Origin: DATBDN01 sp036269895
GTDB lineage: Bacteria > Actinomycetota > Thermoleophilia > Solirubrobacterales > Thermoleophilaceae
Length of the DNA: 64,000 nucleotides
Direction of reading: 5' to 3'
Assembly: GCA_036269895.1 (NCBI GenBank)
Contig: DATBDN010000113.1
Span: 1-64,000, forward strand
Part shown: piece by piece, positions 16,711 to 24,387 of the stretch
Position numbering within the stretch: position 1 is the first letter of the stretch
Layout of the letters: every line of letters starts with the position of its first letter
Notes under the pieces: model-generated
The model's input: only the letters and a program-made list of their open reading frames with translations
Told to the model about the DNA's origin: nothing
Databases searched by the model: none
Program-made: the position numbers and the translations under genes

Positions 16711-17088
16711 CTAGCGGGCGCCGACCGCCGCCCGCAGTGCCGGGAGATCGTCGCCCCCGAAGACGACGCGGTTGCGGGTTGCGACGTAGACAAGGTCGAG
16801 GTTGACGCCGGCCCGCGCGATCTTGCGGGTCAGGTCCGCCAGCACGCCGGGCCGGTCCTCGATGTCGACGACGACTACCTCGCGTTCGCGCGTGACCGCC
16901 ACGTGCGAGATCGCGAGCGCATGCTTGGCCGCCTCGGCGTGGGGGACCAGGATGTGGATCTCGGCTCGCTCGCCGGGTTCGAGAAAAGTCGCCGCAGCGA
17001 TGTTCACCCCGGCGTCGCTGATCGCAGCTGCCGCCTGCGCCAGCGCGCCGGGAACGTTGTCGACGTCGATTACCAGGTCCACCGCCAT
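16711..17088 (-). CDS. Tandem ACT-domain protein
   Basis: A 125-residue protein made of two ACT-like halves. The first begins LVIDVDNVPGALAQAAAAISDAGVNIAAAT (residues about 5-34) and the second VVVVDIEDRPGVLADLTRKIARAGVNLDLVYVAT (about 70-103). The shared pattern D-PG-L-----I---G-N is the ACT ligand-binding motif, generally used to sense amino acids. No enzyme domain is attached, so it is a stand-alone sensor or regulator of unknown ligand. It is upstream of, and on the same strand as, the HExxH and AraC genes with a 16 bp gap. Confidence 0.85.
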   Translation of the reverse strand: MAVDLVIDVDNVPGALAQAAAAISDAGVNIAAATFLEPGERAEIHILVPHAEAAKHALAISHVAVTREREVVVVDIEDRPGVLADLTRKIARAGVNLDLVYVATRNRVVFGGDDLPALRAAVGAR

Positions 17089-17219
17089 CGGGCGAACCTA
17101 AGGCCTGCGGCGACGCTGGACAACTGGCGAGGTAACGCTCATCTACACCTAGGGCCCGTTTTCCTCATCCCAGGTGAGGACGACGATGGCGGCGTCATCG
17201 AGAGAAAGGAGGCGATCAC

Positions 17220-17825
17220 ATGATCCGCCAGAGGATCACCTTCGCCAACGTCACGTCGTTCGTGGCCCTGTTCGTTGCCTTGTCCGCCGGCTCCTACGCT
17301 GCGATCAAGCTGCCTGCGAACAGCGTCGGCTCGAAACAGATCAAGGCGAAGGCGGTAACAAACGCCAAGCTCCGCAGCAACGCCGTCACCAAGTCGAAGC
17401 TGGCTCGAAATGCGGTCAGCACAGCGAAGATCGCGGCAAACGCGGTTGACGGATTGAAGGTGAAGGACGGTTCCCTGACTGGAGCCGACCTCAATCTGCC
17501 GACGCTCGGAAAGGTCCCGTCCGCGGCTACGGCGGACAGCGCGGGGTCGGCCGCGATCGTGCGGGTGAAGCAGGTGACGGCCACGGGCACGAACGCCCCT
17601 GCCCCGCCCAACGACGTAGACGTCGCTTCCGCCATCGCCACTTGCGACGCGGGCCTGACGGTCGTGGGCGGCGGCGTCTTCGTCGCCGACAAGGCGGCGC
17701 AGGCAATCGCCGATTCGTTCCCGTCGTCGACGAGCGCCTGGACGGCGGACGTATACAACCTCGGCTCGGGGACGCCGACGTTCACCGTCTACGCGGTCTG
17801 CGCGCCCGCCTCGTCTACGCAGTAG
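17220..17825 (+). CDS. Secreted protein with short repeats, function unknown
   Basis: A 201-residue probable secreted protein. Residues 1-28 form a signal or anchor segment (VTSFVALFVALSAGSYAAI). Residues about 33-90 hold imperfect ten-residue repeats with alternating AV and K-L/I positions (AVTNAKLRSN, AVTKSKLARN, AVSTAKIAAN), a pattern that suggests a beta-helical or fibrous stalk. The C-terminal part has two cysteines (ATCDAGLTVVGGG and VCAPAS). The ribosome site AAAGGAGGCGATCA (17205-17218) is almost the full complement of the 16S rRNA 3' end, implying strong initiation. The array at 17827 begins 2 bp after its stop. Confidence 0.7.
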   Translation: MIRQRITFANVTSFVALFVALSAGSYAAIKLPANSVGSKQIKAKAVTNAKLRSNAVTKSKLARNAVSTAKIAANAVDGLKVKDGSLTGADLNLPTLGKVPSAATADSAGSAAIVRVKQVTATGTNAPAPPNDVDVASAIATCDAGLTVVGGGVFVADKAAQAIADSFPSSTSAWTADVYNLGSGTPTFTVYAVCAPASSTQ

Positions 17826-17826
17826 G

Positions 17827-17856
17827 CGGTACAGAAAGGTACCGGGTAGACGGTAC
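17827..17856. repeat. Left CGGTAC/GTACCG half-site array at the 3' end of the ATPase gene
   Basis: Three half-sites in alternating orientation at exact 12-bp spacing: CGGTAC (17827-17832), GTACCG (17839-17844) and CGGTAC (17851-17856), each separated by 6 bases. The block matches 19088-19117 in 25 of 30 bases in the same orientation, so the two blocks are direct repeats around the ATPase gene. It occupies the gap between two convergent genes; the ATPase stop is at 17860-17862. Confidence 0.75.
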
Positions 17857-17859
17857 CAA

Positions 17860-19065
17860 TTACCTGCCGTCGTCCGGCGCTTCGGACGGCGGCAGGTCTG
17901 CGAGCGGGGACGAGCGACGCAGCCATTCTTCGAACAGCGGGTCGACGATCTGCCAGATCCCGTCGTGCTCGTCGACCAGCCCTCGCCGCTGCAACCGCTC
18001 GAGTGCAGGGCGGACTCGTGAGTGACTCGAGAAGCCGTACAGGGCTGCCAGGTGGCGGCTGCTCGTCGTCCTGTTGCCACCGCGGTCGGCCAGCAACTGG
18101 AGGGCGCGCACCTCGTTGACCTCGGCTTCGTCGCCCGAGATCAAGACGTTCAGGACGGCGGCGAACTCCGAGCGCTCGATTGTCCTGACAAGGCGGTCGT
18201 GGGCGCGCACGACCGCGTCCAGTGTCACGCGCTTGCGCGCCGGAGTGTTCGTCCACACCTCCCAGGCCAGCTGCTGGGTTCCCCGGGGGTGTCCGCGGGT
18301 CGCGTTCAGCAGGTAGTCCAACGCGTCCTCGTCCGCCGGCTTGCCTGTCGCCTCGAACTGGAAGTCGAGGTACTCCAGGAAGTCGACGCGATCGATCGTC
18401 GGCAGCTGCATCCGCGCGGCTTCGCCGAAGATCGGTTGCCCGGAGTCCTCGAGCATCATCTTCAGCGCGTTTCGGATCGAGCCCGTGAAGAGCAGCGACA
18501 CGTGGTTGGCCCCGGAGCTCATCAGCGCCGAGCGGATCGTCGCCAGCGGGTCGCCGGGGCAATGTCGCAGGCGCTGGAACTCGTCGAAGATCACCACCAG
18601 GTGCTCGGACAGGGAGCGGAGCGCGAGGAGCTGCGCGTGCAGCGTCTCGGCGTCCTCAGCCGGCGTGGCCACCTTCCGTTTGACAGATCCCTTGACAACC
18701 TTGATGTCGAAGCCGATCTGCTTCTCGAGCGCCGCGATCTGACGCTGAGCCGCGCGTCGCACCCGCTTGACCGGGTGGGTGACCATCGCGTCGTGGACGC
18801 AGCCGATGAAGCCCGGGATGCTGACGACGCGCTGGAGGTTGATCTTGACGACGTCGAACGGTGGCGCGTCCGCGCCGTGTGACTTGCCGAGCTCGAGCGC
18901 GAGCTGGTTCGTGAAGGTTGTCTTGCCCGTGTCGCGCGGGCCGAAGAGCGCCACGTTTGTCTGACCCTTCAGCGTCAGCGCGACCTGGTTCGCGAAGGCG
19001 TCCATGCCGACGATCTTCGATGGGTCGTCGAGCGGGCGGTCCCAGATGAACGGGTTCAGCACCAT
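17860..19065 (-). CDS. AAA-type ATPase with winged-helix C-terminus (archaeal ATPase_2/COG1672-like)
   Basis: A 401-residue P-loop ATPase. It opens with NPFIWDRPLDDPSKIVGMD; Walker A GPRDTGKT is at 42-49, Walker B VVIFDE at about 157-162, and a sensor-like LLFTGSIRN at about 191-199. The last 80 residues (ALQLLADRGGNRTTSSRHLA through GLVDEHDGIWQIVDPLFEEWL) resemble a winged helix, so DNA binding is plausible. The family is related to Cdc6/Orc1 and to STAND-type ATPases, and its roles are mostly unknown. No partner enzyme is encoded next to it. Both gene ends carry half-site arrays (17827-17856, 19076-19117). TACAAT overlaps the nearest half-site 7 bases before the ATG, suggesting a leaderless, self-controlled transcript. 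Confidence 0.8.
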   Translation of the reverse strand: MVLNPFIWDRPLDDPSKIVGMDAFANQVALTLKGQTNVALFGPRDTGKTTFTNQLALELGKSHGADAPPFDVVKINLQRVVSIPGFIGCVHDAMVTHPVKRVRRAAQRQIAALEKQIGFDIKVVKGSVKRKVATPAEDAETLHAQLLALRSLSEHLVVIFDEFQRLRHCPGDPLATIRSALMSSGANHVSLLFTGSIRNALKMMLEDSGQPIFGEAARMQLPTIDRVDFLEYLDFQFEATGKPADEDALDYLLNATRGHPRGTQQLAWEVWTNTPARKRVTLDAVVRAHDRLVRTIERSEFAAVLNVLISGDEAEVNEVRALQLLADRGGNRTTSSRHLAALYGFSSHSRVRPALERLQRRGLVDEHDGIWQIVDPLFEEWLRRSSPLADLPPSEAPDDGR

Positions 19066-19075
19066 GTGACCTATT

Positions 19076-19117
19076 GTACCGCCAATACGGTACAGAAAAG
19101 TACCGTCTCAACGGTAC
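19076..19117. repeat. Right half-site array upstream of the ATPase start
   Basis: Four half-sites in strict alternation with 12-bp period: GTACCG (19076-19081), CGGTAC (19088-19093), GTACCG (19100-19105), CGGTAC (19112-19117), all separated by exactly 6 bases. Each neighbouring pair is a perfect inverted repeat of 6-6-6 geometry. The array begins 11 bp upstream of the ATPase ATG and ends 5 bp before the stop of the YciI gene. One half-site merges into the -10-like TACAAT on the minus strand, so protein binding here should block or control transcription. Confidence 0.8.
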
Positions 19118-19121
19118 ATAC

Positions 19122-19406
19122 TCAGCGGCTGTCGAGACGGATCGTCCACGGGTCGATCGACTCGACCCGAAGGTGCGAGTCGCTCCACGGATCCCGTGCA
19201 AGTGTCGCCCGGATGTGCTCCGGCGAATCGGCCTCGACGGCGTGTACGACGCGTCCCTCGCCCCCGACCGGGCCGCCGAGCACGATGAAGCCCGAGTCCA
19301 CGAGCTCGTCCATGAACTTGGCATGGGCGTCCCACAGGCTCTGCTCCTCCATGGGCTTTCCGGCCTGCCACTGCGGGCCGGACTGGGACAACTCGACGAG
19401 ATACAT
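19122..19406 (-). CDS. YciI-like protein
   Basis: A 94-residue single-domain protein of the YCII family (dimeric alpha-beta barrel). It begins MYLVELSQSGPQW and contains WDAHAKFMDELVDSGFIVLGGPV, with the conserved His and Asp of the family. The centre and end (HAVEADSPEHIRATLARDPW, ESIDPWTI) match the usual pattern for a small enzyme or sensor; the substrate is unknown. The first ATG (19406) is preceded by an in-frame GTG at 19409. It lies upstream of the ATPase on the same strand but is separated from it by the half-site array. Confidence 0.8.
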   Translation of the reverse strand: MYLVELSQSGPQWQAGKPMEEQSLWDAHAKFMDELVDSGFIVLGGPVGGEGRVVHAVEADSPEHIRATLARDPWSDSHLRVESIDPWTIRLDSR

Positions 19407-19461
19407 CACGAGAAACCTAAAACCTTCCGCGGTCGCACGTCATCGGCCAAAATCCCTGGCC

Positions 19462-20127
19462 GTGATTCGCATCGCCGTCATCGCCGCCGTGATCAGCGCC
19501 TTCTCCACCGCGTCCGACGCCCGCGTCGCACCGACGTTCCACTCGTCGGCCAAGCCGCTATCGGCCTCCGTCAAAACGACGCTGAAGAAAAATCACTACT
19601 GGCACGCGGGCTGCCCGGTCGGGCTGTCGGACCTGCGCGTCCTGACCGTCACGCACCGGGGCTTCGACAAGCACAACCACAGCGGTCAGATCATCGTCAA
19701 CAAGAGCGCCGCGGGGCCGCTCGCGCAGGTCTTCCACCGGCTCTACCTCCTCCACTTCCCGATCCGGCACATGTCGATCGACAGCATGTACGTGCGCGGC
19801 CAGGAACCCAAGGACGGCGACGTCACCGGTTCGTTCTCATGCCGCGACGCGGTGCCATCACCTTGCAGCGGCGGTCGCAGCACCGGCAACTGGTCGAACC
19901 ACGCATACGGGCTCGCGGTGGACCTCGACCCGGTCGAAAACCCCTACGTGGGTTGTGGCATGAGCCGCGACCGGCTGGCGCAGTCCTACCGCGACCGCTC
20001 ACATCACCGGCCCGGGATGGTCACGGGGCAGGTCCGCAAGGCGTTCGCCTCGATCGGCTGGGGCTGGGGCGGAGCCTGGTCCGGCAACACGAAGGACTAC
20101 ATGCACTTCTCGTTCAACGGCCACTAG
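19462..20127 (+). CDS. Secreted M15-type D-Ala-D-Ala carboxypeptidase-like protein
   Basis: A 221-residue protein with an N-terminal signal segment (IRIAVIAAVISAFSTASDA). The M15/VanY-type zinc site is visible: SNHAYGLAVDLDP at about 145-157 (His147, Asp154) and KDYMHFSF near the end (His215). This fits a peptidoglycan peptidase that cuts or trims stem peptides outside the cell. A four-Cys set (about 51, 127, 135, 165) may form disulfides. The GTG start at 19462 is chosen because it opens the signal peptide. CAAAAT 8 bases upstream could be a -10 box, so a leaderless mRNA is possible. Its neighbours give no operon. Confidence 0.8.
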   Translation: MIRIAVIAAVISAFSTASDARVAPTFHSSAKPLSASVKTTLKKNHYWHAGCPVGLSDLRVLTVTHRGFDKHNHSGQIIVNKSAAGPLAQVFHRLYLLHFPIRHMSIDSMYVRGQEPKDGDVTGSFSCRDAVPSPCSGGRSTGNWSNHAYGLAVDLDPVENPYVGCGMSRDRLAQSYRDRSHHRPGMVTGQVRKAFASIGWGWGGAWSGNTKDYMHFSFNGH

Positions 20128-20148
20128 GGGCGCATCCACGAGTCGCTC

Positions 20149-21909
20149 TCAGCTGGTCGCGGACGCGTAGTGGTGGACGCTGAGCGCGTCCGCGTCGCGC
20201 CCGACCGCCTCGAGCACCACGATCACGATGTCGTCGCGGGCGTCCGAGCCGCCGGTCGCGCGCGACTCGAGGAACTCCGCCAGCCGCTCTCCCTCGAGGT
20301 CGTGCCCCTCCTCCAGCAGCGCAGCAAGGTCAAGTTCCGACAGCGTTACCTCGGGGGCGCGTGCATCCGCGAGTCCATCCGTGTAGAGCACGAGCTTGTC
20401 GCCCACGGCCAGCGTCACTTGCGTGGAGACGTACTCCGCGTCCGGCACGACTCCGATCAGCGGACCATGCTCCGCAACCGGCTCAACCGAGCCGGCCGAG
20501 CGCAGCACGAACGGCGCCGGATGCCCGCCGGATGCGAGCTCCAGTAAGAGCCGGTCGTCCGCGGGCGTCAGCTCGCCGAACAGGACGGTCAGGAAGCGAT
20601 TCTCGACGCCCGCATCGCGGAGCACCGCCTCGTTCAGCAGCGACAGCGCCGCCGCCGGGCCGCGATCGGCCACGGCTCGGATCGTGTACCGCGCAAGCGC
20701 GGTCAGCGCGGCAGCCTCCGGGCCCTTGCCGCAGACGTCGCCGACGGCGATTCCCCAACGGCCTGGTGCGATCGGGAACATGTCGTAGAAGTCGCCGCCC
20801 ACATCCTGCCCCTCGGCCGCCGCGCGGTAACGGGCCGCCAGGTGGACACCCGGGATCTGCGGGATCGCGCGTGGGAGCAGGCTCTCCTGGAGCGTGCGCG
20901 CGATGTGCTGTGTGGACGCGTAGAGGCGCCGGTTCTCGAGCGCGAGCGCCGCGCGTCTGCCGAGGGTCTCGGCGAGCAGCAGGTCGCCCTTGTCGTACGG
21001 CACGTGCTCTTGCATGCGCAGCAGCGACAGCGCGCCGAAGGTGCGGCCGCGCGCCATGAGCGGGACGACGATCGCCGAGCGATAGCGCAGCCGCCTCATC
21101 AACTCGAAATGCGCGTCGCCTTGCGCGAACTCCCGCAGTCGCTCGGCCGACATCTCGGGCAGCAGCGCCGAGCGCCCGCTGCGAAGCACCTGGGCGACGG
21201 GGTGCGGGCCGTGCGGGTCGAGCGGATGGTCGCGCCGCGTCTGCTCGAGTGCGGCGGCACGCTCGGGGTCGCTGCCCGCGGCGGCGACCGCGCCGCGTAT
21301 CGAGCCATCGCCCGCCATCAGGTCGATCACCGCCAGCTCGGCGAGCTCCGGCACCGTCAGGCGCACGAGCCGGCGCAGGGTTTCCTCGAGATCGAGCGAG
21401 ATGTCGAGCGCGAGCCCGGCGTGCGCCAGGAACGCCAGCCGCTGTTGAAGCCGCTCGTTCTCGCGGGCGCCCGACTCGCGCTCGGTCAGGTCGCGCACGA
21501 ACCCGGCGAACAACGGAGGGTCGACGTCCGGCAGGCGGGTGATCGTCAGCTCGACCTGGAACTCGGTGCCGTCGTTGCGGAGCCCTGTCAGGTCGACTCG
21601 CCGGTCCATGATGTGCGCCTCGCCGGTCTCGAGGTAGCGGGCGAACCCGGCGCGGTGCGCAGCCCGGTACGCGGGAGGGATGATCAGCGCGGCGAGCTCG
21701 TGCCCGACCGCCTCGTCCCAGCTGTAGCCGAAGACGTCCTCGGCCGCTGGATTCCAGTCGCGGATCAGCCCTTCGCCATCCATCACGATCACCGCGTCCA
21801 GGGCAGCAGAGAACACGCCTCCGGCAGGAAAGCCGCCCCCTTGCGCAAGCGTGTCGCTGTCGAGATCGGCCGTGATTGATCGCCGCTCCACCCGGGAGCA
21901 TGCCACCAA
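20149..21909 (-). CDS. PAS-GAF-PP2C (SpoIIE-type) serine phosphatase
   Basis: A 586-residue signalling phosphatase. A PAS domain at about 32-150 (ALDAVIVMDGEGLIRDWNPAAEDVFGYS, then FVRDLTERE) precedes a GAF domain at about 180-330 and a SpoIIE/PP2C phosphatase at about 350-570. The phosphatase metal-site motifs include GQDVGGDFYDMFPI, GDVCGKGPEAA and DKLVLYTDGLADAR. Such proteins usually dephosphorylate anti-sigma-factor antagonists in response to cytoplasmic signals. No STAS or RsbW partner is adjacent. Start choice is uncertain: TTG 21909, GTG 21906 or GTG 21891; the first directly follows the TetR stop, and all precede the PAS domain. Confidence 0.88.
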   Translation of the reverse strand: MVACSRVERRSITADLDSDTLAQGGGFPAGGVFSAALDAVIVMDGEGLIRDWNPAAEDVFGYSWDEAVGHELAALIIPPAYRAAHRAGFARYLETGEAHIMDRRVDLTGLRNDGTEFQVELTITRLPDVDPPLFAGFVRDLTERESGARENERLQQRLAFLAHAGLALDISLDLEETLRRLVRLTVPELAELAVIDLMAGDGSIRGAVAAAGSDPERAAALEQTRRDHPLDPHGPHPVAQVLRSGRSALLPEMSAERLREFAQGDAHFELMRRLRYRSAIVVPLMARGRTFGALSLLRMQEHVPYDKGDLLLAETLGRRAALALENRRLYASTQHIARTLQESLLPRAIPQIPGVHLAARYRAAAEGQDVGGDFYDMFPIAPGRWGIAVGDVCGKGPEAAALTALARYTIRAVADRGPAAALSLLNEAVLRDAGVENRFLTVLFGELTPADDRLLLELASGGHPAPFVLRSAGSVEPVAEHGPLIGVVPDAEYVSTQVTLAVGDKLVLYTDGLADARAPEVTLSELDLAALLEEGHDLEGERLAEFLESRATGGSDARDDIVIVVLEAVGRDADALSVHHYASATS

Positions 21910-22509
21910 TCAGCCTTGGCCGAGCACCCGCCGAACGGCACGCCGCGCGCGGCCGGTGGCGCGCCGATCGTCCAGCAGCTGGAGCGACTGGTTCAGGCCC
22001 ATCGCGATCGCCAGCAGCTCGAATGCGACCTGGTCGGGATCCGTGTTTGCCGGCAGGTCGCCCTGCTCGCGCGCGGTCGCCGCGTCGCGGCGGAGCTGGG
22101 CGCGCCACAGCTCCCAGCCGGCCTTGACCTCGTCGTGCAGTTCGCCGTCGCGGGCGTCCCACTCCGTCGAGACCGTGCACATGAAGCAGCCGCCCGCGAA
22201 CGGCGAATTCGTGATGTGCGCAATCCAGGCGTCGCAGATCGCAAGCAGCCGCGGCATGCCGGCCGGCTTGTCCTCCGCCGGGCGCCACACTTGCTCGGCG
22301 AATATCGACTGCGCACGCCTTAGCGCAGCGCGTTGCAGGTCGGTCTTGTTGCCGAAGTGGCCGATGACCCCGGCCTTGCTCATTCCGAGGTCATCGGCCA
22401 GCCGTCCGATCGTCACGCCCTCCAGCCCCTCGATCGACGCCGTCTGGACCGCACGCTCGACGATGGCTTTGCGGGTCTCCGCAGCCTGGGCGTTCGAGCG
22501 GCGTGGCAT
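21910..22509 (-). CDS. TetR family transcriptional regulator
   Basis: A 199-residue repressor-type protein. The N-terminal helix-turn-helix is clear: AIVERAVQTASIEGLEGVTIGRLADDLGMSKAGVIGHFGNKTDLQ at about 15-59. The rest is a helical ligand domain with GGCFMCTVSTEWDARDGELHDEV, which resembles the C-terminal domain of many actinobacterial lipid-related TetR proteins. It lies 16 bp downstream of the thiolase gene on the same strand, and a near-perfect palindrome (23739-23760) lies upstream of the thiolase. Control of the thiolase-tetR operon by its own product is likely but unproven. Confidence 0.88.
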   Translation of the reverse strand: MPRRSNAQAAETRKAIVERAVQTASIEGLEGVTIGRLADDLGMSKAGVIGHFGNKTDLQRAALRRAQSIFAEQVWRPAEDKPAGMPRLLAICDAWIAHITNSPFAGGCFMCTVSTEWDARDGELHDEVKAGWELWRAQLRRDAATAREQGDLPANTDPDQVAFELLAIAMGLNQSLQLLDDRRATGRARRAVRRVLGQG

Positions 22510-22525
22510 CGGCTCGTTATACGCG

Positions 22526-23728
22526 TCAGATGCGCTGGATGAGCGTGCCGGTGCCGGTGCCGCCGGCGGTGCACATCGTGACGAGCCCGATCTCCTTGTC
22601 GGAACGCTCGAGCTCGTGCAGCAGCGTTGTGATCAGGCGCGCGCCGCTCGACCCGAGCGGATGTCCGAGCGCCAGTGCGCCGCCGTTCACGTTGACGCGG
22701 TCCCAGTCCGGGTTCAGCTCGCGCCGCCATGCGGCGACCACCGAGCTGAACGCCTCGTTGATCTCGAAGAGGTCGATGTCGTCGACCGTCATCCCGTTGC
22801 GCTCCAGCAGCTTCTGGGTCGCCGGGATCGGGCCGGTGAGCATGATCACCGGGTCCACGCCGACGGTCGTCTGGTCGAGGATGCGGGCGCGCGGCTTCAG
22901 GCCGAGCGCATCGGCGCTCTCGCGTGCCATGAGCAACACCGAAGCCGCGCCGTCGGAGATCTGCGACGAGTTCGCCGCGGTGATCTTCAGGTTGTCGGCG
23001 CCACCGACGTAGTCGGCCGCCATCGGGAAGGCGGGCTTGAGCGCGGCCATCGCCTCCAGCGACGTGTCGGGGCGAATGCCTTGGTCGGCGACGGCCTGCG
23101 TGCCGTTCACCTGGATCGGCACGATCTCCCGTTCGAAGCGTCCCTCCTCGGTCGCGCAGTGCGCCAGCTGGTGTGAGCGGAGGCCGATCTCGTCGAGCTC
23201 GGACCGCGGCAGCTCCCACTTGGCCGCGATCATCTCGGCCGAGATGCCCTGCGGAACGAGCGCGTAGCGCTCCAGCAGCTGCGGCGGGAACGGCACGCCG
23301 AATTCATCAGGGTGCGCCACGTTCGAGCCCATCGGGATGCGCCCCATGTGCTCCACGCCCGCGCCGATCATCACGTCGTGCACGCCCATCGCGATCAGGC
23401 CGGCGGCGAACTCGGTGGCGGACTGCGCCGAGCCGCACTGGCGATCGATCGTCGCAGCGGGTGTCTCGGCCGGCAGGCCGGCCTGCAGCCAGGCGTTGCG
23501 CGCGATGTTGTTCGACTGCTCGCCCACCTGCGAGACGGCACCGGCCACGACGTCCTCGACGAGCGACGGCTCGATGCCCACGCGGTCGATCACGGCCTTG
23601 TAGGTCTCCCCGAGCAGCGTGTTCGGGTGGATGTCCTTGTAGATGCCCTTTTCGCGGTGGCCGCGCCCGATCGGCGTGCGTGCAGCCTCGACGATGACGA
23701 CCTCGCGACCCTGCAGTCTCGTGCTCAT
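22526..23728 (-). CDS. Acetyl-CoA C-acyltransferase (thiolase)
   Basis: A roughly 400-residue thiolase that condenses acetyl-CoA or cleaves 3-ketoacyl-CoA. The nucleophile region DRQCGSAQSATEFAAGL is near residue 90, GGALALGHPLGSSGARL with the active His near 353, and the second cysteine in MCTAGGTGTGTLIQ near the C-terminus. All three catalytic elements are present and the length is normal. Two ATGs are possible, 23728 and 23737. The nearer is preferred because the palindrome 23739-23760 almost touches the farther one. It is co-transcribed with tetR downstream and probably takes part in fatty acid degradation. Confidence 0.9.
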   Translation of the reverse strand: MSTRLQGREVVIVEAARTPIGRGHREKGIYKDIHPNTLLGETYKAVIDRVGIEPSLVEDVVAGAVSQVGEQSNNIARNAWLQAGLPAETPAATIDRQCGSAQSATEFAAGLIAMGVHDVMIGAGVEHMGRIPMGSNVAHPDEFGVPFPPQLLERYALVPQGISAEMIAAKWELPRSELDEIGLRSHQLAHCATEEGRFEREIVPIQVNGTQAVADQGIRPDTSLEAMAALKPAFPMAADYVGGADNLKITAANSSQISDGAASVLLMARESADALGLKPRARILDQTTVGVDPVIMLTGPIPATQKLLERNGMTVDDIDLFEINEAFSSVVAAWRRELNPDWDRVNVNGGALALGHPLGSSGARLITTLLHELERSDKEIGLVTMCTAGGTGTGTLIQRI

Positions 23729-23738
23729 GCAGGGCATG

Positions 23739-23760
23739 TTAGCGAACGATCGTTAGCTAA
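23739..23760. promoter_or_regulatory. TetR-type palindromic operator upstream of the thiolase
   Basis: A 22-bp inverted repeat centred on CGATCG with halves TTAGCGAACGA and TCGTTAGCTAA; the only break is one mismatched base pair. The size and AACGATCGTT core fit operators bound by TetR dimers. It is 11 bp from the preferred thiolase start. The adjacent TetR gene is the natural candidate protein. Confidence 0.65.
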
Positions 23761-23809
23761 TCACCCCGAGGATCACTCAAAAGAGTGGTGTGGAGCCGTC
23801 GTAGTACGA

Positions 23810-23827
23810 TTGTTGCTAGCGCAACAA
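23810..23827. promoter_or_regulatory. GTTGC-N4-GCAAC palindrome upstream of the F420/NADP oxidoreductase-like gene
   Basis: Perfect 7-bp arms TTGTTGC (23810-23816) and GCAACAA (23821-23827) around TAGC. The site is 20 bp before the ATG at 23848. The same core appears at 56679-56694 and, with one mismatch, at 58441-58454 beside a MarR gene, so it may be an operator for that regulator. Confidence 0.55.
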
Positions 23828-23847
23828 CCATGAGGAGGAGGCGGCGC

Positions 23848-24387
23848 ATGAAGATCACAGTCGTAGGGCGGGGCAACGTGGGCGGTGGGCTTGCAAAGCA
23901 CTGGCAGGGGGCGGGGCATGACGTGACGACGCTCGGGCGCGACGGGGGCGACGCCGCCGACGCGGACGTCGTAGTCGTGTCGGTGCCGTCCGGCGCGATC
24001 GCCGAAGCGCTCGGCAAGGTCAGCGGGATCGAGGGGAAGACCGTGATCGAGACCATGAATGCGTTTCACGGTCGCGACGAGGGCTTCGAATCGCTCACGC
24101 ACGAGGTGAAGTCGATAGTGGGCGGGCCCGTCGCGAAGTCCTTCAACATCAACTTCGCCACCCTCTACGACCGGCTCGACCAGCAACCGCAGAAGCCGGG
24201 GAACTTCTACGTGGCCGAGGACGAGGCGCGCGAGGTGACCGAACAGCTGATCCGCGACGCCGGCTACGACCCGATCAACGTCGGCGGGCTCGAGAACGCG
24301 CGCCTGCTCGAAGACCAGATCAGCTTCATCATGGCCATCGCGCAGGCGGGGCTCGGTCAGGGCTTCTACCGCTACTGGGCGCCGTAG
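23848..24387 (+). CDS. NADPH-dependent F420 reductase-like NAD(P)-binding protein
   Basis: A 179-residue Rossmann protein of the F420-NADP oxidoreductase / ketopantoate-reductase-like group. It starts with the dinucleotide motif ITVVGRGNVGGGLAKH (residues 3-18). A typical strand VVVVSVPSGAIAEAL follows, then KTVIETMNAFHG and the family region GPVAKSFNINFATLYD. It is shorter than archaeal Fno (about 210-225), so the substrate could differ. The ribosome site GAGGAGGAGG is strong. Its TAG overlaps the GTG of the luciferase-like oxidoreductase (TAGTG), so reductant supply and use are coupled. The palindrome at 23810 lies just upstream. Confidence 0.75.
   Translation: MKITVVGRGNVGGGLAKHWQGAGHDVTTLGRDGGDAADADVVVVSVPSGAIAEALGKVSGIEGKTVIETMNAFHGRDEGFESLTHEVKSIVGGPVAKSFNINFATLYDRLDQQPQKPGNFYVAEDEAREVTEQLIRDAGYDPINVGGLENARLLEDQISFIMAIAQAGLGQGFYRYWAP

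Noticed and set aside
20483..22288. Long open frame (about 600 codons) on the minus strand in another frame of the PP2C and TetR genes
   Set aside because: Its product is Arg/Ala/Gly-rich with no domain and runs across the TetR/PP2C junction; it is a high-GC shadow frame.
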